From the NCBI GenBank assembly GCA_945834545.1, contig CAMAHO010000029.1, positions 1-16,701 on the forward strand: 16,701 nt of DNA. The letters run 5' to 3'. The translations under genes were made by a program, and so were the position numbers. The notes under the pieces were generated by a model. It searched no databases. It was not told the origin of the DNA and worked only from the letters and a program-made list of their open reading frames with translations. Shown piece after piece: positions 6,306 through 13,686 of this stretch (position 1 is its first letter; each line of letters begins with the position of its first letter). The stretch is from an uncultured Lachnospiraceae bacterium (GTDB taxonomy: Bacteria > Bacillota > Clostridia > Lachnospirales > Lachnospiraceae).

Positions 6306-7565
6306 ATGAATACAGAGACCAAATCTGAGGAATGGAAGAACTGGTGGGTTGTAATTCCCTTTGCCGGTTTTATAGTATATATCACCTTTGTGTATGCGAA
6401 AGATCAGGTGCTGCTTGGGGGAATGAATGACTATGCTTCCCATGTAAAGAGTTTACTTCCGCTGTTTCGCACAGAATGGTGGAAGGGCTTTATGGCGGCT
6501 CCCCATTGTCTGTGGCATCTAACGGTTCTGTTTTTTTATGGCATCTTAAAGCTTCCCCTGGAGGCAGCAGCGGGATTTGCATCTTCTGTGTACGCCTTGT
6601 TTTATTACCTGGTATTGGTGTGGATGATTCAAAAGGTAACAAATTATGCGGGCGCAAAGGAGAATCCTGTCAGAGCAAACCTTTTAGCAACCGGCTTTTA
6701 TTTTGTACAGTCAATTTATTTCTACTGGTTGGATGCAGGAGAGAGATATCTGGGAAGCTTCTCTATGAATCCCATACACAATCCCACGCAGATGGGAGTC
6801 AGAGGCTTTGCGGTGCTTTGCTTTGCGCTGGTAATTGACCTTTTGGGTACCTGGAGCAAGGAGGATTACAAACCTCTCTTTTTCCGGATAAAGGGAAAGA
6901 AGAGCTATCTTTTGTTGAGTGCGTTGCTGTTTTTGTCAACGGTGATGAAACCAACCTTTACAGAGGTTTTTGTCCCTGCAGTAGCACTTTATATGTTGTG
7001 TGTATGGATTTATAAGCTGATGAAAAAAAGTCAGCCGGGAGTGTATTTTAAAAAGTGCCTGCTCATGCTTTTGATAGCAGTTCCCTCTTTGATTTTCGTC
7101 CTGATTCAGTTTGTGCTGTTTTTTGCCCTGGGAGGCAGTTATGGCGCGAAAGAGGGAATGATTATTACCAAGTGGCTGGAAGTCTGGGAGTTGTTTACCG
7201 ACAATGTGTTCCTGTCAGTTCTTTTGGGAATGGCCTTTCCTATTTATATGCTGATCATAGATGCAGAATATTTCTTGAGAAGTCGTATGGGACAGATTGC
7301 CTGGTTAAGCTATGGAATCGGTTTCCTGGAAGCCGCCTTGTTAGGAGAAGATGGGAATCGATTATCCCACGCTAATTTTATCTGGCCACTGATGTCCGGT
7401 ATGCTTTTGGTGTGGCTGGTCAGCTTTTTACGACTCCTTTCGCTGGAGAGGAAGACGCTGGATACAAGGTCGAAACGAATTCTGGTTACAGCAGCCTGGT
7501 GTATCTTTGCGGCACATGTGCTATGTGGTTTCCTCTTTTTGGATTTGTCCCTCAAGGGCCTGTAG
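6306..7565 (+). CDS. Multi-span membrane protein, GT-C-like glycosyltransferase/polymerase candidate
   Basis: A 419-residue integral membrane protein with about 11-12 hydrophobic helices, starting at about 13-31. The first extracytoplasmic loop carries GGMNDYASHV (Asp42, His46). An acidic-plus-His pattern just after the first helix is typical of GT-C fold, polyprenyl-linked sugar transferases. A second polar loop holds HNPTQMG (158-164) and a late one GEDGNRLSHANF (347-358). These polar residues in membrane-face loops are the only hint of catalysis; I cannot assign a substrate or a named family. ATG 6306 follows AAGGAGA by 6 bases. The gene is divergent from the anchored protein and cyclase and ends 15 bases before the ileS promoter, with no terminator between. 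An uncharacterised transporter or O-antigen polymerase-like protein is the alternative. Confidence 0.65.
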   Translation: MNTETKSEEWKNWWVVIPFAGFIVYITFVYAKDQVLLGGMNDYASHVKSLLPLFRTEWWKGFMAAPHCLWHLTVLFFYGILKLPLEAAAGFASSVYALFYYLVLVWMIQKVTNYAGAKENPVRANLLATGFYFVQSIYFYWLDAGERYLGSFSMNPIHNPTQMGVRGFAVLCFALVIDLLGTWSKEDYKPLFFRIKGKKSYLLLSALLFLSTVMKPTFTEVFVPAVALYMLCVWIYKLMKKSQPGVYFKKCLLMLLIAVPSLIFVLIQFVLFFALGGSYGAKEGMIITKWLEVWELFTDNVFLSVLLGMAFPIYMLIIDAEYFLRSRMGQIAWLSYGIGFLEAALLGEDGNRLSHANFIWPLMSGMLLVWLVSFLRLLSLERKTLDTRSKRILVTAAWCIFAAHVLCGFLFLDLSLKGL

Positions 7566-7580
7566 GAGAAGAATTGAACC

Positions 7581-7610
7581 TTGACAAGCCAATTTACAAT
7601 GTTTTATAAT
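7581..7610 (+). promoter_or_regulatory. Consensus sigma-A promoter of ileS
   Basis: TTGACA (7581-7586), 18 bases, TATAAT (7605-7610): both hexamers match the consensus perfectly. Transcription would start near 7617 and run straight into the T-box leader. It lies only 15 bases after the stop codon of the preceding membrane protein gene. A strong promoter gated by attenuation is the usual design for T-box genes. Confidence 0.85.
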
Positions 7611-7616
7611 GATAGC

Positions 7617-7874
7617 CACAAAAGACAAAGGCAAAGACGAAGAGAGTACTTTTTTTCAGAAAGGCAAAGCGAGCCGGGGAGGGTGCGAGCCCGGTGCAAG
7701 TAGGAAAATCAGGAAAATCACTTCCGAGCTGTCATGGCAAAAGTGTTACCGGTAGTCATGAACGCAGTCCCTGCGTTATGGGGAACCATATCACTTCCTA
7801 ATTTGGAAAGTATGTTGTAACAGGTGGTAACGAACTATTTATGAGCTTCGTCCTTTTACAGGACGGAGCTTTTT
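7617..7874 (+). ncRNA. T-box leader (tRNA-Ile-sensing riboswitch) of ileS
   Basis: The untranslated leader shows the parts of a T-box. A stem I apical region is seen with GAGCCGGGG..GGGTGCGAGCCCGG (about 7671-7694) followed by GTGCAAG. The specifier sits in GAAAATCACTTCCGAG, with AUC (Ile) at 7717-7719. A perfect 7-bp hairpin AACGCAG/CTGCGTT (7761-7777) is the likely stem III. The antiterminator bulge begins UGGU (7825-7828), complementary to the ACCA end of tRNA-Ile. AGG (7822-7824) and CGA (7831-7833) can pair with UCG and CCU inside the terminator's 5' arm (7848-7854), so antiterminator and terminator exclude one another. Uncharged tRNA-Ile should thus allow readthrough into ileS. The bulge reads UGGUAAC rather than the usual UGGNACC. 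Exact 5' and helix limits are by eye. Confidence 0.88.
7844..7874 (+). terminator. Intrinsic terminator of the ileS T-box
   Basis: AGCTTCGTCC (7844-7853) pairs with GGACGGAGCT (7861-7870): ten pairs including one G-U, a 7-base loop, then a T-run at 7870-7874. It lies about 20 bases before ATG 7896 and forms only when tRNA-Ile is charged. Confidence 0.88.
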
Positions 7875-7895
7875 ATTATGTAAGGAGGAAATGCT

Positions 7896-10800
7896 ATGTA
7901 CAAGCAGGTTGACGCAAATCTTAATTTTGTTGACAGAGAAAAAGCCGTAGAGCAGTTCTGGAAGGAGAATGATATCTTCGGCAAAAGCATGGAACAAAGA
8001 AAACAGGGGGAAACCTATACCTTTTATGATGGTCCTCCTACTGCAAACGGGAAACCTCATATCGGACATGTCCTGACACGTGTTATCAAAGATATGATTC
8101 CCAGATATCGCACCATGAAGGGATACATGGTTCCCAGAAAGGCTGGCTGGGATACCCATGGCCTTCCGGTAGAAATCGAGGTTGAAAAGCTTTTGGGCCT
8201 GGACGGCAAGGATCAGATTGAGGCCTATGGACTGGAGCCTTTCATTAAGAAATGTAAGGAGAGTGTTTGGAAATATAAGGGAATGTGGGAGGATTTCTCC
8301 GGTACCGTTGGTTTTTGGGCAGATATGGAGCATCCCTATGTGACTTACGATGACAACTTTATTGAGTCAGAGTGGTGGGCTTTAAAAACCATTTGGGACA
8401 AAGGCCTGTTATACAAAGGCTTTAAGATTGTACCCTATTGCCCTCGTTGTGGTACCCCTCTTTCTGCACAGGAGGTTGCTCAGGGCTACAAGGCAGTGAA
8501 GGAGCGTTCCGCAATTGTTCGTTTTAAGGTCGTAGGGGAGGATGCTTATTTCCTTGCTTGGACCACTACTCCCTGGACACTGCCCTCCAATGTGGCACTC
8601 TGTGTGAATCCGGAGGAGACCTATTGCAAGGTAAAGGCTGCAGACGGCTATGTTTACTATATGGCTAAGGCTCTGCTGGATACTGTGTTAGGAAAGCTGG
8701 GTACAGAGGATGAGCCCGCTTACGAAATCTTAGAGTCCTATGTAGGTAAGGATTTGGAATACAAGGCTTATGAGCCTTTGTTTGCTTGTACAGGGGAGGC
8801 TGCAAAGAAGCAGAATAAAAAGGCCCATTTCGTTACCTGCGATAATTACGTTACCATGTCTGACGGTACCGGTATCGTTCATATAGCGCCTGCCTTCGGT
8901 GAGGATGACTCCCGTGTGGGCAGAGACTACGACCTGCCCTTCGTACAGTTTGTAAACGGTAAGGGAGAATTGACGGAAGAAACCCCTTATGCAGGACTGT
9001 TTGTAAAGAAGGCTGACCCTGAGGTGCTTAAGGATTTAGAGAAAGAAGGAAAGCTATTTGATGCACCGAAGTTTGAACATGACTATCCGTTCTGCTGGAG
9101 ATGCGATACACCGCTGATTTACTATGCAAGAGAATCCTGGTACATCCGTGAGACAGCAGTGAAGGAAGACTTGATTCGCAACAACAACACCATCAACTGG
9201 ATTCCGGAGTCCATCGGAAAAGGACGTTTTGGTAACTGGCTGGAGAATATTCAGGACTGGGCAATCTCCAGAAACCGTTACTGGGGTACTCCCTTAAATA
9301 TCTGGGAATGTGAGTGTGGTCACAGAGAATGCATCGGCAGCAGGGAAGAATTATACAAGCTAAGCGGCAATGAAGCGGCTAAGACAGTAGAACTGCACAG
9401 ACCTTATATTGACGAGATTACCTGTACCTGCCCGAAGTGCGGCAAGACCATGGAGAGAGTGCCGGAGGTATTAGACTGCTGGTTTGACTCCGGAGCTATG
9501 CCTTTTGCACAGCATCATTATCCCTTTGAGAATAAGGAGCTTTTTGAGAGCCAGTTCCCGGCACAGTTTATCTCCGAAGCAGTGGATCAGACCAGAGGGT
9601 GGTTCCATTCCCTTTTGGCAGAGTCTACCCTGTTGTTTAACAAGGCTCCCTATGAGAATGTTATCGTCCTTGGCCACGTGCAGGATGAGAACGGACAGAA
9701 GATGAGTAAGAGTAAGGGAAATGCGGTAGATCCTTTTGACGCATTACAGACCTATGGCGCAGATGCAATCCGTTGGTATTTCTACATTAATTCTGCTCCC
9801 TGGCTTCCCAATCGATTCCACGGCAAGGCTGTTTTGGAGGGCCAGCGAAAGTTTATGGGTACCCTGTGGAATACCTATGCATTCTTCGTGTTGTATGCCA
9901 ATATTGACAACTTTAATGCCAACGATTACAGCTTAGAGTACGAGAAACTCTCTGTCATGGACAAGTGGCTGTTATCCCGCCTAAATACAGTAGTTGGGGA
10001 AGTGGATAAGGACCTTGAAAACTATAGAATTCCGGAAGCAGCCAGAGCACTGCAGGATTTTGTGGACGAGATGAGCAACTGGTATGTTCGCCGCAGCCGT
10101 GAGCGTTTCTGGGCAAAGGGTATGGAGCAGGATAAGATTAATGCTTACATGACACTGTATACTGCTCTTGTCACCATCTCCAAGGCAGCAGCACCTATGA
10201 TTCCTTTCATGACTGAGGATATCTACCGCAACCTGGTTTGCACCAATGACCCTTCCGCTCCGGAGAGTATTCATTTGACGGACTTCCCTGTGGTCAATGA
10301 GAAGTTTATTGACAAGGCTTTGGAGCAGGCTATGGAGGAAGTTTTAAGTGCTGTTGTTATGGGTCGTGCCTGCAGAAACGAGGCAAATATCAAGAATCGT
10401 CAGCCTATTAGCAGGATGTATGTGAAGGCAGAGGCTAAGCTTTCAGAGTACTATCTGGAAATCATCCGCGATGAGTTAAATGTGAAGGAAGTGATCCAGA
10501 CAGATGATGTGAGAGAGTTCACCACCTATACCTTTAAGCCACAGCTTCGTACCGTAGGACCTAAGTACGGCAAACAGCTGGGGGGCATCCAGAAGATGCT
10601 TGCTTCCATGGATGGAAATGCCGCTATGGAGAAGTTGAACGAAAAGGGCGTCCTAAGCTTTGAGGTTGCAGACGTCACCGTGGAGTTGACCAAGGAGGAC
10701 TTACTGATTGACATCGCAAAGAAGGAAGGCTATGTGACACAGGAAGATAATCATATGACGGTGGTTCTGGATACCAACCTGACACCGGGGCTCCTGGAAG

Positions 10801-11051
10801 AGGGCTTTGTGTATGAGATTATCAGCAAGATTCAAACCATGCGCAAGGACAGCGGCTTTGAGGTTATGGATCACATTTTGGTGTCTGTCAACGGAAATAA
10901 TAAGCTTGCACAGATTGTGGAGAAGAATAAAACTGTGATTGCCGAAAAGGTACTTGCAGAGGATATCTTTGCCAATAAGGAGCTTGCTGTTTCAAAAGAA
11001 TGGAATATTAACGGCGAGAATTGTGTGCTTTGTGTAGAAAAGATAAAATAA
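7896..11051 (+). CDS. ileS: Isoleucyl-tRNA synthetase, eukaryote-like (type 2) form
   Basis: Class I aminoacyl-tRNA synthetase that charges tRNA-Ile with isoleucine in the cytoplasm. The HIGH signature is at residues 55-58 (GKPHIGHVL) and KMSKS at 602-606. Between them lie the CP1 editing domain, with TTTPWTLPSN as its Thr-rich region and GWDTHGLPVE ahead of it, and metal-binding-like cysteine pairs (CPRCG, CECG, CPKCG). The catalytic core reads DWAISRNRYWGTPLNIW, and the total of 1051 residues exceeds the roughly 920 of the common bacterial form. Both features point to IleRS2, the eukaryote-like clade associated in the literature with reduced mupirocin sensitivity. AAGGAGG (7882-7888) supports the ATG. 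It is expressed from a consensus promoter through a T-box whose specifier codon agrees with the enzyme. No terminator follows; glgP begins 77 bases later. Confidence 0.97.
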   Translation: MYKQVDANLNFVDREKAVEQFWKENDIFGKSMEQRKQGETYTFYDGPPTANGKPHIGHVLTRVIKDMIPRYRTMKGYMVPRKAGWDTHGLPVEIEVEKLLGLDGKDQIEAYGLEPFIKKCKESVWKYKGMWEDFSGTVGFWADMEHPYVTYDDNFIESEWWALKTIWDKGLLYKGFKIVPYCPRCGTPLSAQEVAQGYKAVKERSAIVRFKVVGEDAYFLAWTTTPWTLPSNVALCVNPEETYCKVKAADGYVYYMAKALLDTVLGKLGTEDEPAYEILESYVGKDLEYKAYEPLFACTGEAAKKQNKKAHFVTCDNYVTMSDGTGIVHIAPAFGEDDSRVGRDYDLPFVQFVNGKGELTEETPYAGLFVKKADPEVLKDLEKEGKLFDAPKFEHDYPFCWRCDTPLIYYARESWYIRETAVKEDLIRNNNTINWIPESIGKGRFGNWLENIQDWAISRNRYWGTPLNIWECECGHRECIGSREELYKLSGNEAAKTVELHRPYIDEITCTCPKCGKTMERVPEVLDCWFDSGAMPFAQHHYPFENKELFESQFPAQFISEAVDQTRGWFHSLLAESTLLFNKAPYENVIVLGHVQDENGQKMSKSKGNAVDPFDALQTYGADAIRWYFYINSAPWLPNRFHGKAVLEGQRKFMGTLWNTYAFFVLYANIDNFNANDYSLEYEKLSVMDKWLLSRLNTVVGEVDKDLENYRIPEAARALQDFVDEMSNWYVRRSRERFWAKGMEQDKINAYMTLYTALVTISKAAAPMIPFMTEDIYRNLVCTNDPSAPESIHLTDFPVVNEKFIDKALEQAMEEVLSAVVMGRACRNEANIKNRQPISRMYVKAEAKLSEYYLEIIRDELNVKEVIQTDDVREFTTYTFKPQLRTVGPKYGKQLGGIQKMLASMDGNAAMEKLNEKGVLSFEVADVTVELTKEDLLIDIAKKEGYVTQEDNHMTVVLDTNLTPGLLEEGFVYEIISKIQTMRKDSGFEVMDHILVSVNGNNKLAQIVEKNKTVIAEKVLAEDIFANKELAVSKEWNINGENCVLCVEKIK

Positions 11052-11054
11052 ATA

Positions 11055-11063
11055 TGGTATAAT
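11055..11063 (+). promoter_or_regulatory. Extended -10 promoter candidate for glgP
   Basis: TGGTATAAT at 11055-11063 is an extended -10 element (TGn plus perfect TATAAT) lying just past the ileS stop codon. No good -35 is seen at 16-18 bases, which extended -10 promoters can tolerate. It would give a leader of about 60 bases that includes the 12-base palindrome CCTTTATAAAGG (11109-11120), which runs into the ribosome binding site. Confidence 0.5.
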
Positions 11064-11128
11064 AAATCGTTTTAAAAAGACAGTAGAGTATTTCGATTGG
11101 GGACAAAGCCTTTATAAAGGAGGAGACA

Positions 11129-13612
11129 ATGAAGAAAACAACGAAGAAGACAGTGAAGTTTGATAAAGAGCTTTTTAAGAGAAGCGTCTTATACAATGTA
11201 AAGACACTTTACAGAAAAACTCTGGAGGAAGCTACAAAGCAGCAGATTTTCCAGGCAGTTTCCTATGCAATTAAGGATCAGATTGTGGAGTGCTGGATGA
11301 ACACCCAGAAGGCATATGAGGAAGAAGATCCTAAGATGGTTTACTATATGTCCATGGAGTTTTTGATGGGACGTGCTCTGGGCAACAATATGATCAACAT
11401 GCAGGCCTATGATGCTGTGAAGGAAGCCTTGGAAGAGCTGGGCCTGGACTTAAATGTAATTGAGGATCAGGAGCCGGATGCGGCATTGGGAAATGGTGGC
11501 CTCGGTCGTTTGGCAGCTTGTTTCCTGGATTCCCTTGCTACCTTGGGATATCCTGCATATGGTTGTGGTATCCGTTATCGTTACGGTATGTTCAAGCAGG
11601 AAATTCGTGACGGGTATCAGATTGAGGTGCCGGACAACTGGCTGGTAGACGGCAACCCCTTCGAGCTTCGTCGTCCTGAGTACGCAAAGGAAGTGAAATT
11701 TGGCGGCTATGTAACCGTTCGTGTGGATGAGAATGGAAGAAATGTGTTCTCCCAGGAGGGCTATCAGTCTGTTAAGGCTGTTCCCTTTGACCTTCCTATT
11801 GTGGGCTACGGCAATGGTATCGTAAATACCCTTCGTATCTGGGATGCAGAGCCAGTGGAGTGTTTCCAGTTAGATTCCTTTGACAAGGGCGATTACCAGA
11901 AGGCAGTAGAGCAGGCTAACCTGGCAAAGAACATTGTAGAGGTTTTGTATCCTAATGATAATCATTATGCAGGTAAGGAGCTTCGCTTAAAACAGCAGTA
12001 TTTCTTCATCTCTGCCTCTGTTCAGGAAGCAGTAGCAAAGTACATGCGTAAACACACAGATATTCGCAAGTTCTATGAGAAGGTGACCTTCCAGCTGAAC
12101 GATACCCATCCTACGGTAGCTATCGCAGAGCTGATGAGAGTGTTGATGGATGACTACTATTTGACCTGGGATGAGGCGTGGGAGGTTACGACCAAGACCT
12201 GTGCTTATACCAACCATACCATTATGGCGGAGGCTCTTGAGAAATGGCCCATTGAGCTGTTCTCCAGACTTCTTCCCAGAGTCTATCAGATTGTGGAAGA
12301 GATTAACCGTCGTTTCATTATTGACATTCAGAACAAGTATGCATCAGTTCCCGGTGTGGATGTGAATGAGAAGATTCGCAAGATGGCAATCATTTACGAT
12401 GGTCAGGTGAAGATGGCTCATATGGCTATCGTTGCAGGCTATTCCGTAAACGGTGTTGCCAGACTGCATACTGAGATTTTAAAGAAACAGGAGCTTAGAG
12501 ACTTCTATGAGATGTATCCTGAGCGCTTTAATAATAAGACCAACGGTATTACCCAGAGAAGATTCCTGCTCCACGGCAACCCGCTCTTAGCGTCCTGGGT
12601 AACAAGCCATGTAGGCAGTGAGTGGATTACAGACCTTCCTAAGATTGCCGGTCTTAAGGTGTACGCAGATGACAAGAAGGCTCAGGCTGAGTTTATGAAT
12701 ATCAAGTACCAAAATAAGGTGCGCCTGGCGAAGTATATTCTGGAGCACAATGGCATTGAGGTGGATCCTCGTTCCATCTTTGATGTTCAGGTCAAGAGAT
12801 TGCACGAGTATAAGAGACAGCTTTTAAACATCCTTCACGTAATGTATTTATACAACGAACTGAAGGAGCATCCGGATATGGAGTTTACTCCCAGAACCTT
12901 TATCTTTGGTGCTAAGGCAGCGGCAGGATACCGCAATGCGAAGCTGACCATTAAGTTGATCAACTCTGTGGCAGCTGTGATCAACAACGATGCTTCCATA
13001 AACGGCAAACTTAAGGTGGTATTTATCGAGAACTACAATGTATCCAATGCAGAGATTATTTTTGCCGCAGCAGATGTTTCCGAGCAGATTTCTACCGCTA
13101 GTAAGGAGGCTTCCGGTACCGGTAATATGAAGTTTATGTTAAACGGTGCCTTGACCTTAGGTACTATGGACGGTGCGAATGTGGAAATCGTGGAAGAGGT
13201 GGGAGAGGAGAACGCCTTTATTTTCGGTCTTTCCTCTGATGAAGTCATCCACTTTGAAAACCACGGAGGCTATAATCCAATGGATATCTTTAACAGCGAT
13301 GCAGATATCCGTAAGGTTTTGATGCAGTTAATCAACGGTACCTATGCACCCGGAGACCCGGAGCTGTTCCGTTCCCTTTACAACTCTCTGCTTAACACAA
13401 AGGAGACCTCTGTGGCAGACAGATATTTCATTTTGAAGGATTTCAAGTCTTATGCTGAGGCACAGAAGAGAGTGGAAGAGGCATACAAGGACGAGGCCGG
13501 CTGGGCAAGAAGTGCTATCCTCAATGTAGCTTGCAGCGGTAAGTTCACCTCTGACAGAACCATCCAGGAATATGTAGATGACATTTGGAAACTGGATAAG
13601 GTAGTATTGTAA
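11129..13612 (+). CDS. glgP: Glycogen/starch/alpha-glucan phosphorylase
   Basis: Cytoplasmic PLP-dependent GT35 enzyme that removes glucose-1-phosphate from the non-reducing ends of glycogen or maltodextrin using phosphate. At 827 residues it has the usual family length. The N-terminal half carries MSMEFLMGRALGNN and DAALGNGGLGRLAACFLDSLAT, the phosphate/glucan active-site region. The C-terminal half carries RLHEYKRQLLN, and the PLP-binding Lys668 lies in EASGTGNMKFMLNGALT. The phosphorylase is complete. AAAGGAGGAGA just before ATG 11129 gives a strong start. It lies alone, without glgBCAD partners in the window, so whether it acts on stored glycogen or on imported maltodextrin cannot be decided here. 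It may be co-transcribed with the hydratase downstream, since no T-tract terminator separates them. Confidence 0.97.
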   Translation: MKKTTKKTVKFDKELFKRSVLYNVKTLYRKTLEEATKQQIFQAVSYAIKDQIVECWMNTQKAYEEEDPKMVYYMSMEFLMGRALGNNMINMQAYDAVKEALEELGLDLNVIEDQEPDAALGNGGLGRLAACFLDSLATLGYPAYGCGIRYRYGMFKQEIRDGYQIEVPDNWLVDGNPFELRRPEYAKEVKFGGYVTVRVDENGRNVFSQEGYQSVKAVPFDLPIVGYGNGIVNTLRIWDAEPVECFQLDSFDKGDYQKAVEQANLAKNIVEVLYPNDNHYAGKELRLKQQYFFISASVQEAVAKYMRKHTDIRKFYEKVTFQLNDTHPTVAIAELMRVLMDDYYLTWDEAWEVTTKTCAYTNHTIMAEALEKWPIELFSRLLPRVYQIVEEINRRFIIDIQNKYASVPGVDVNEKIRKMAIIYDGQVKMAHMAIVAGYSVNGVARLHTEILKKQELRDFYEMYPERFNNKTNGITQRRFLLHGNPLLASWVTSHVGSEWITDLPKIAGLKVYADDKKAQAEFMNIKYQNKVRLAKYILEHNGIEVDPRSIFDVQVKRLHEYKRQLLNILHVMYLYNELKEHPDMEFTPRTFIFGAKAAAGYRNAKLTIKLINSVAAVINNDASINGKLKVVFIENYNVSNAEIIFAAADVSEQISTASKEASGTGNMKFMLNGALTLGTMDGANVEIVEEVGEENAFIFGLSSDEVIHFENHGGYNPMDIFNSDADIRKVLMQLINGTYAPGDPELFRSLYNSLLNTKETSVADRYFILKDFKSYAEAQKRVEEAYKDEAGWARSAILNVACSGKFTSDRTIQEYVDDIWKLDKVVL

Positions 13613-13616
13613 TTCC

Positions 13617-13659
13617 CATATCGAATTGTGTTCCCATCACGGGGACACAATTCGATATG
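13617..13659. repeat. Long near-perfect inverted repeat between glgP and the hydratase gene
   Basis: Arms 13617-13635 and 13641-13659 are complementary over 19 pairs, with one T-G wobble and a 5-base loop ATCAC. The 5' arm begins CATATCGAATTG and the 3' arm begins GGGGACACAA. It starts 4 bases after the glgP stop codon. There is no T-run on either side in either orientation, so it is not a standard terminator; as RNA it would be a very stable 3' hairpin that could protect glgP mRNA or separate the two cistrons. The 9-mer CGGGGACAC also occurs at 37-45. Confidence 0.8.
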
Positions 13660-13686
13660 ATGCTATTGTAAAAAAGGAGATTTGTA

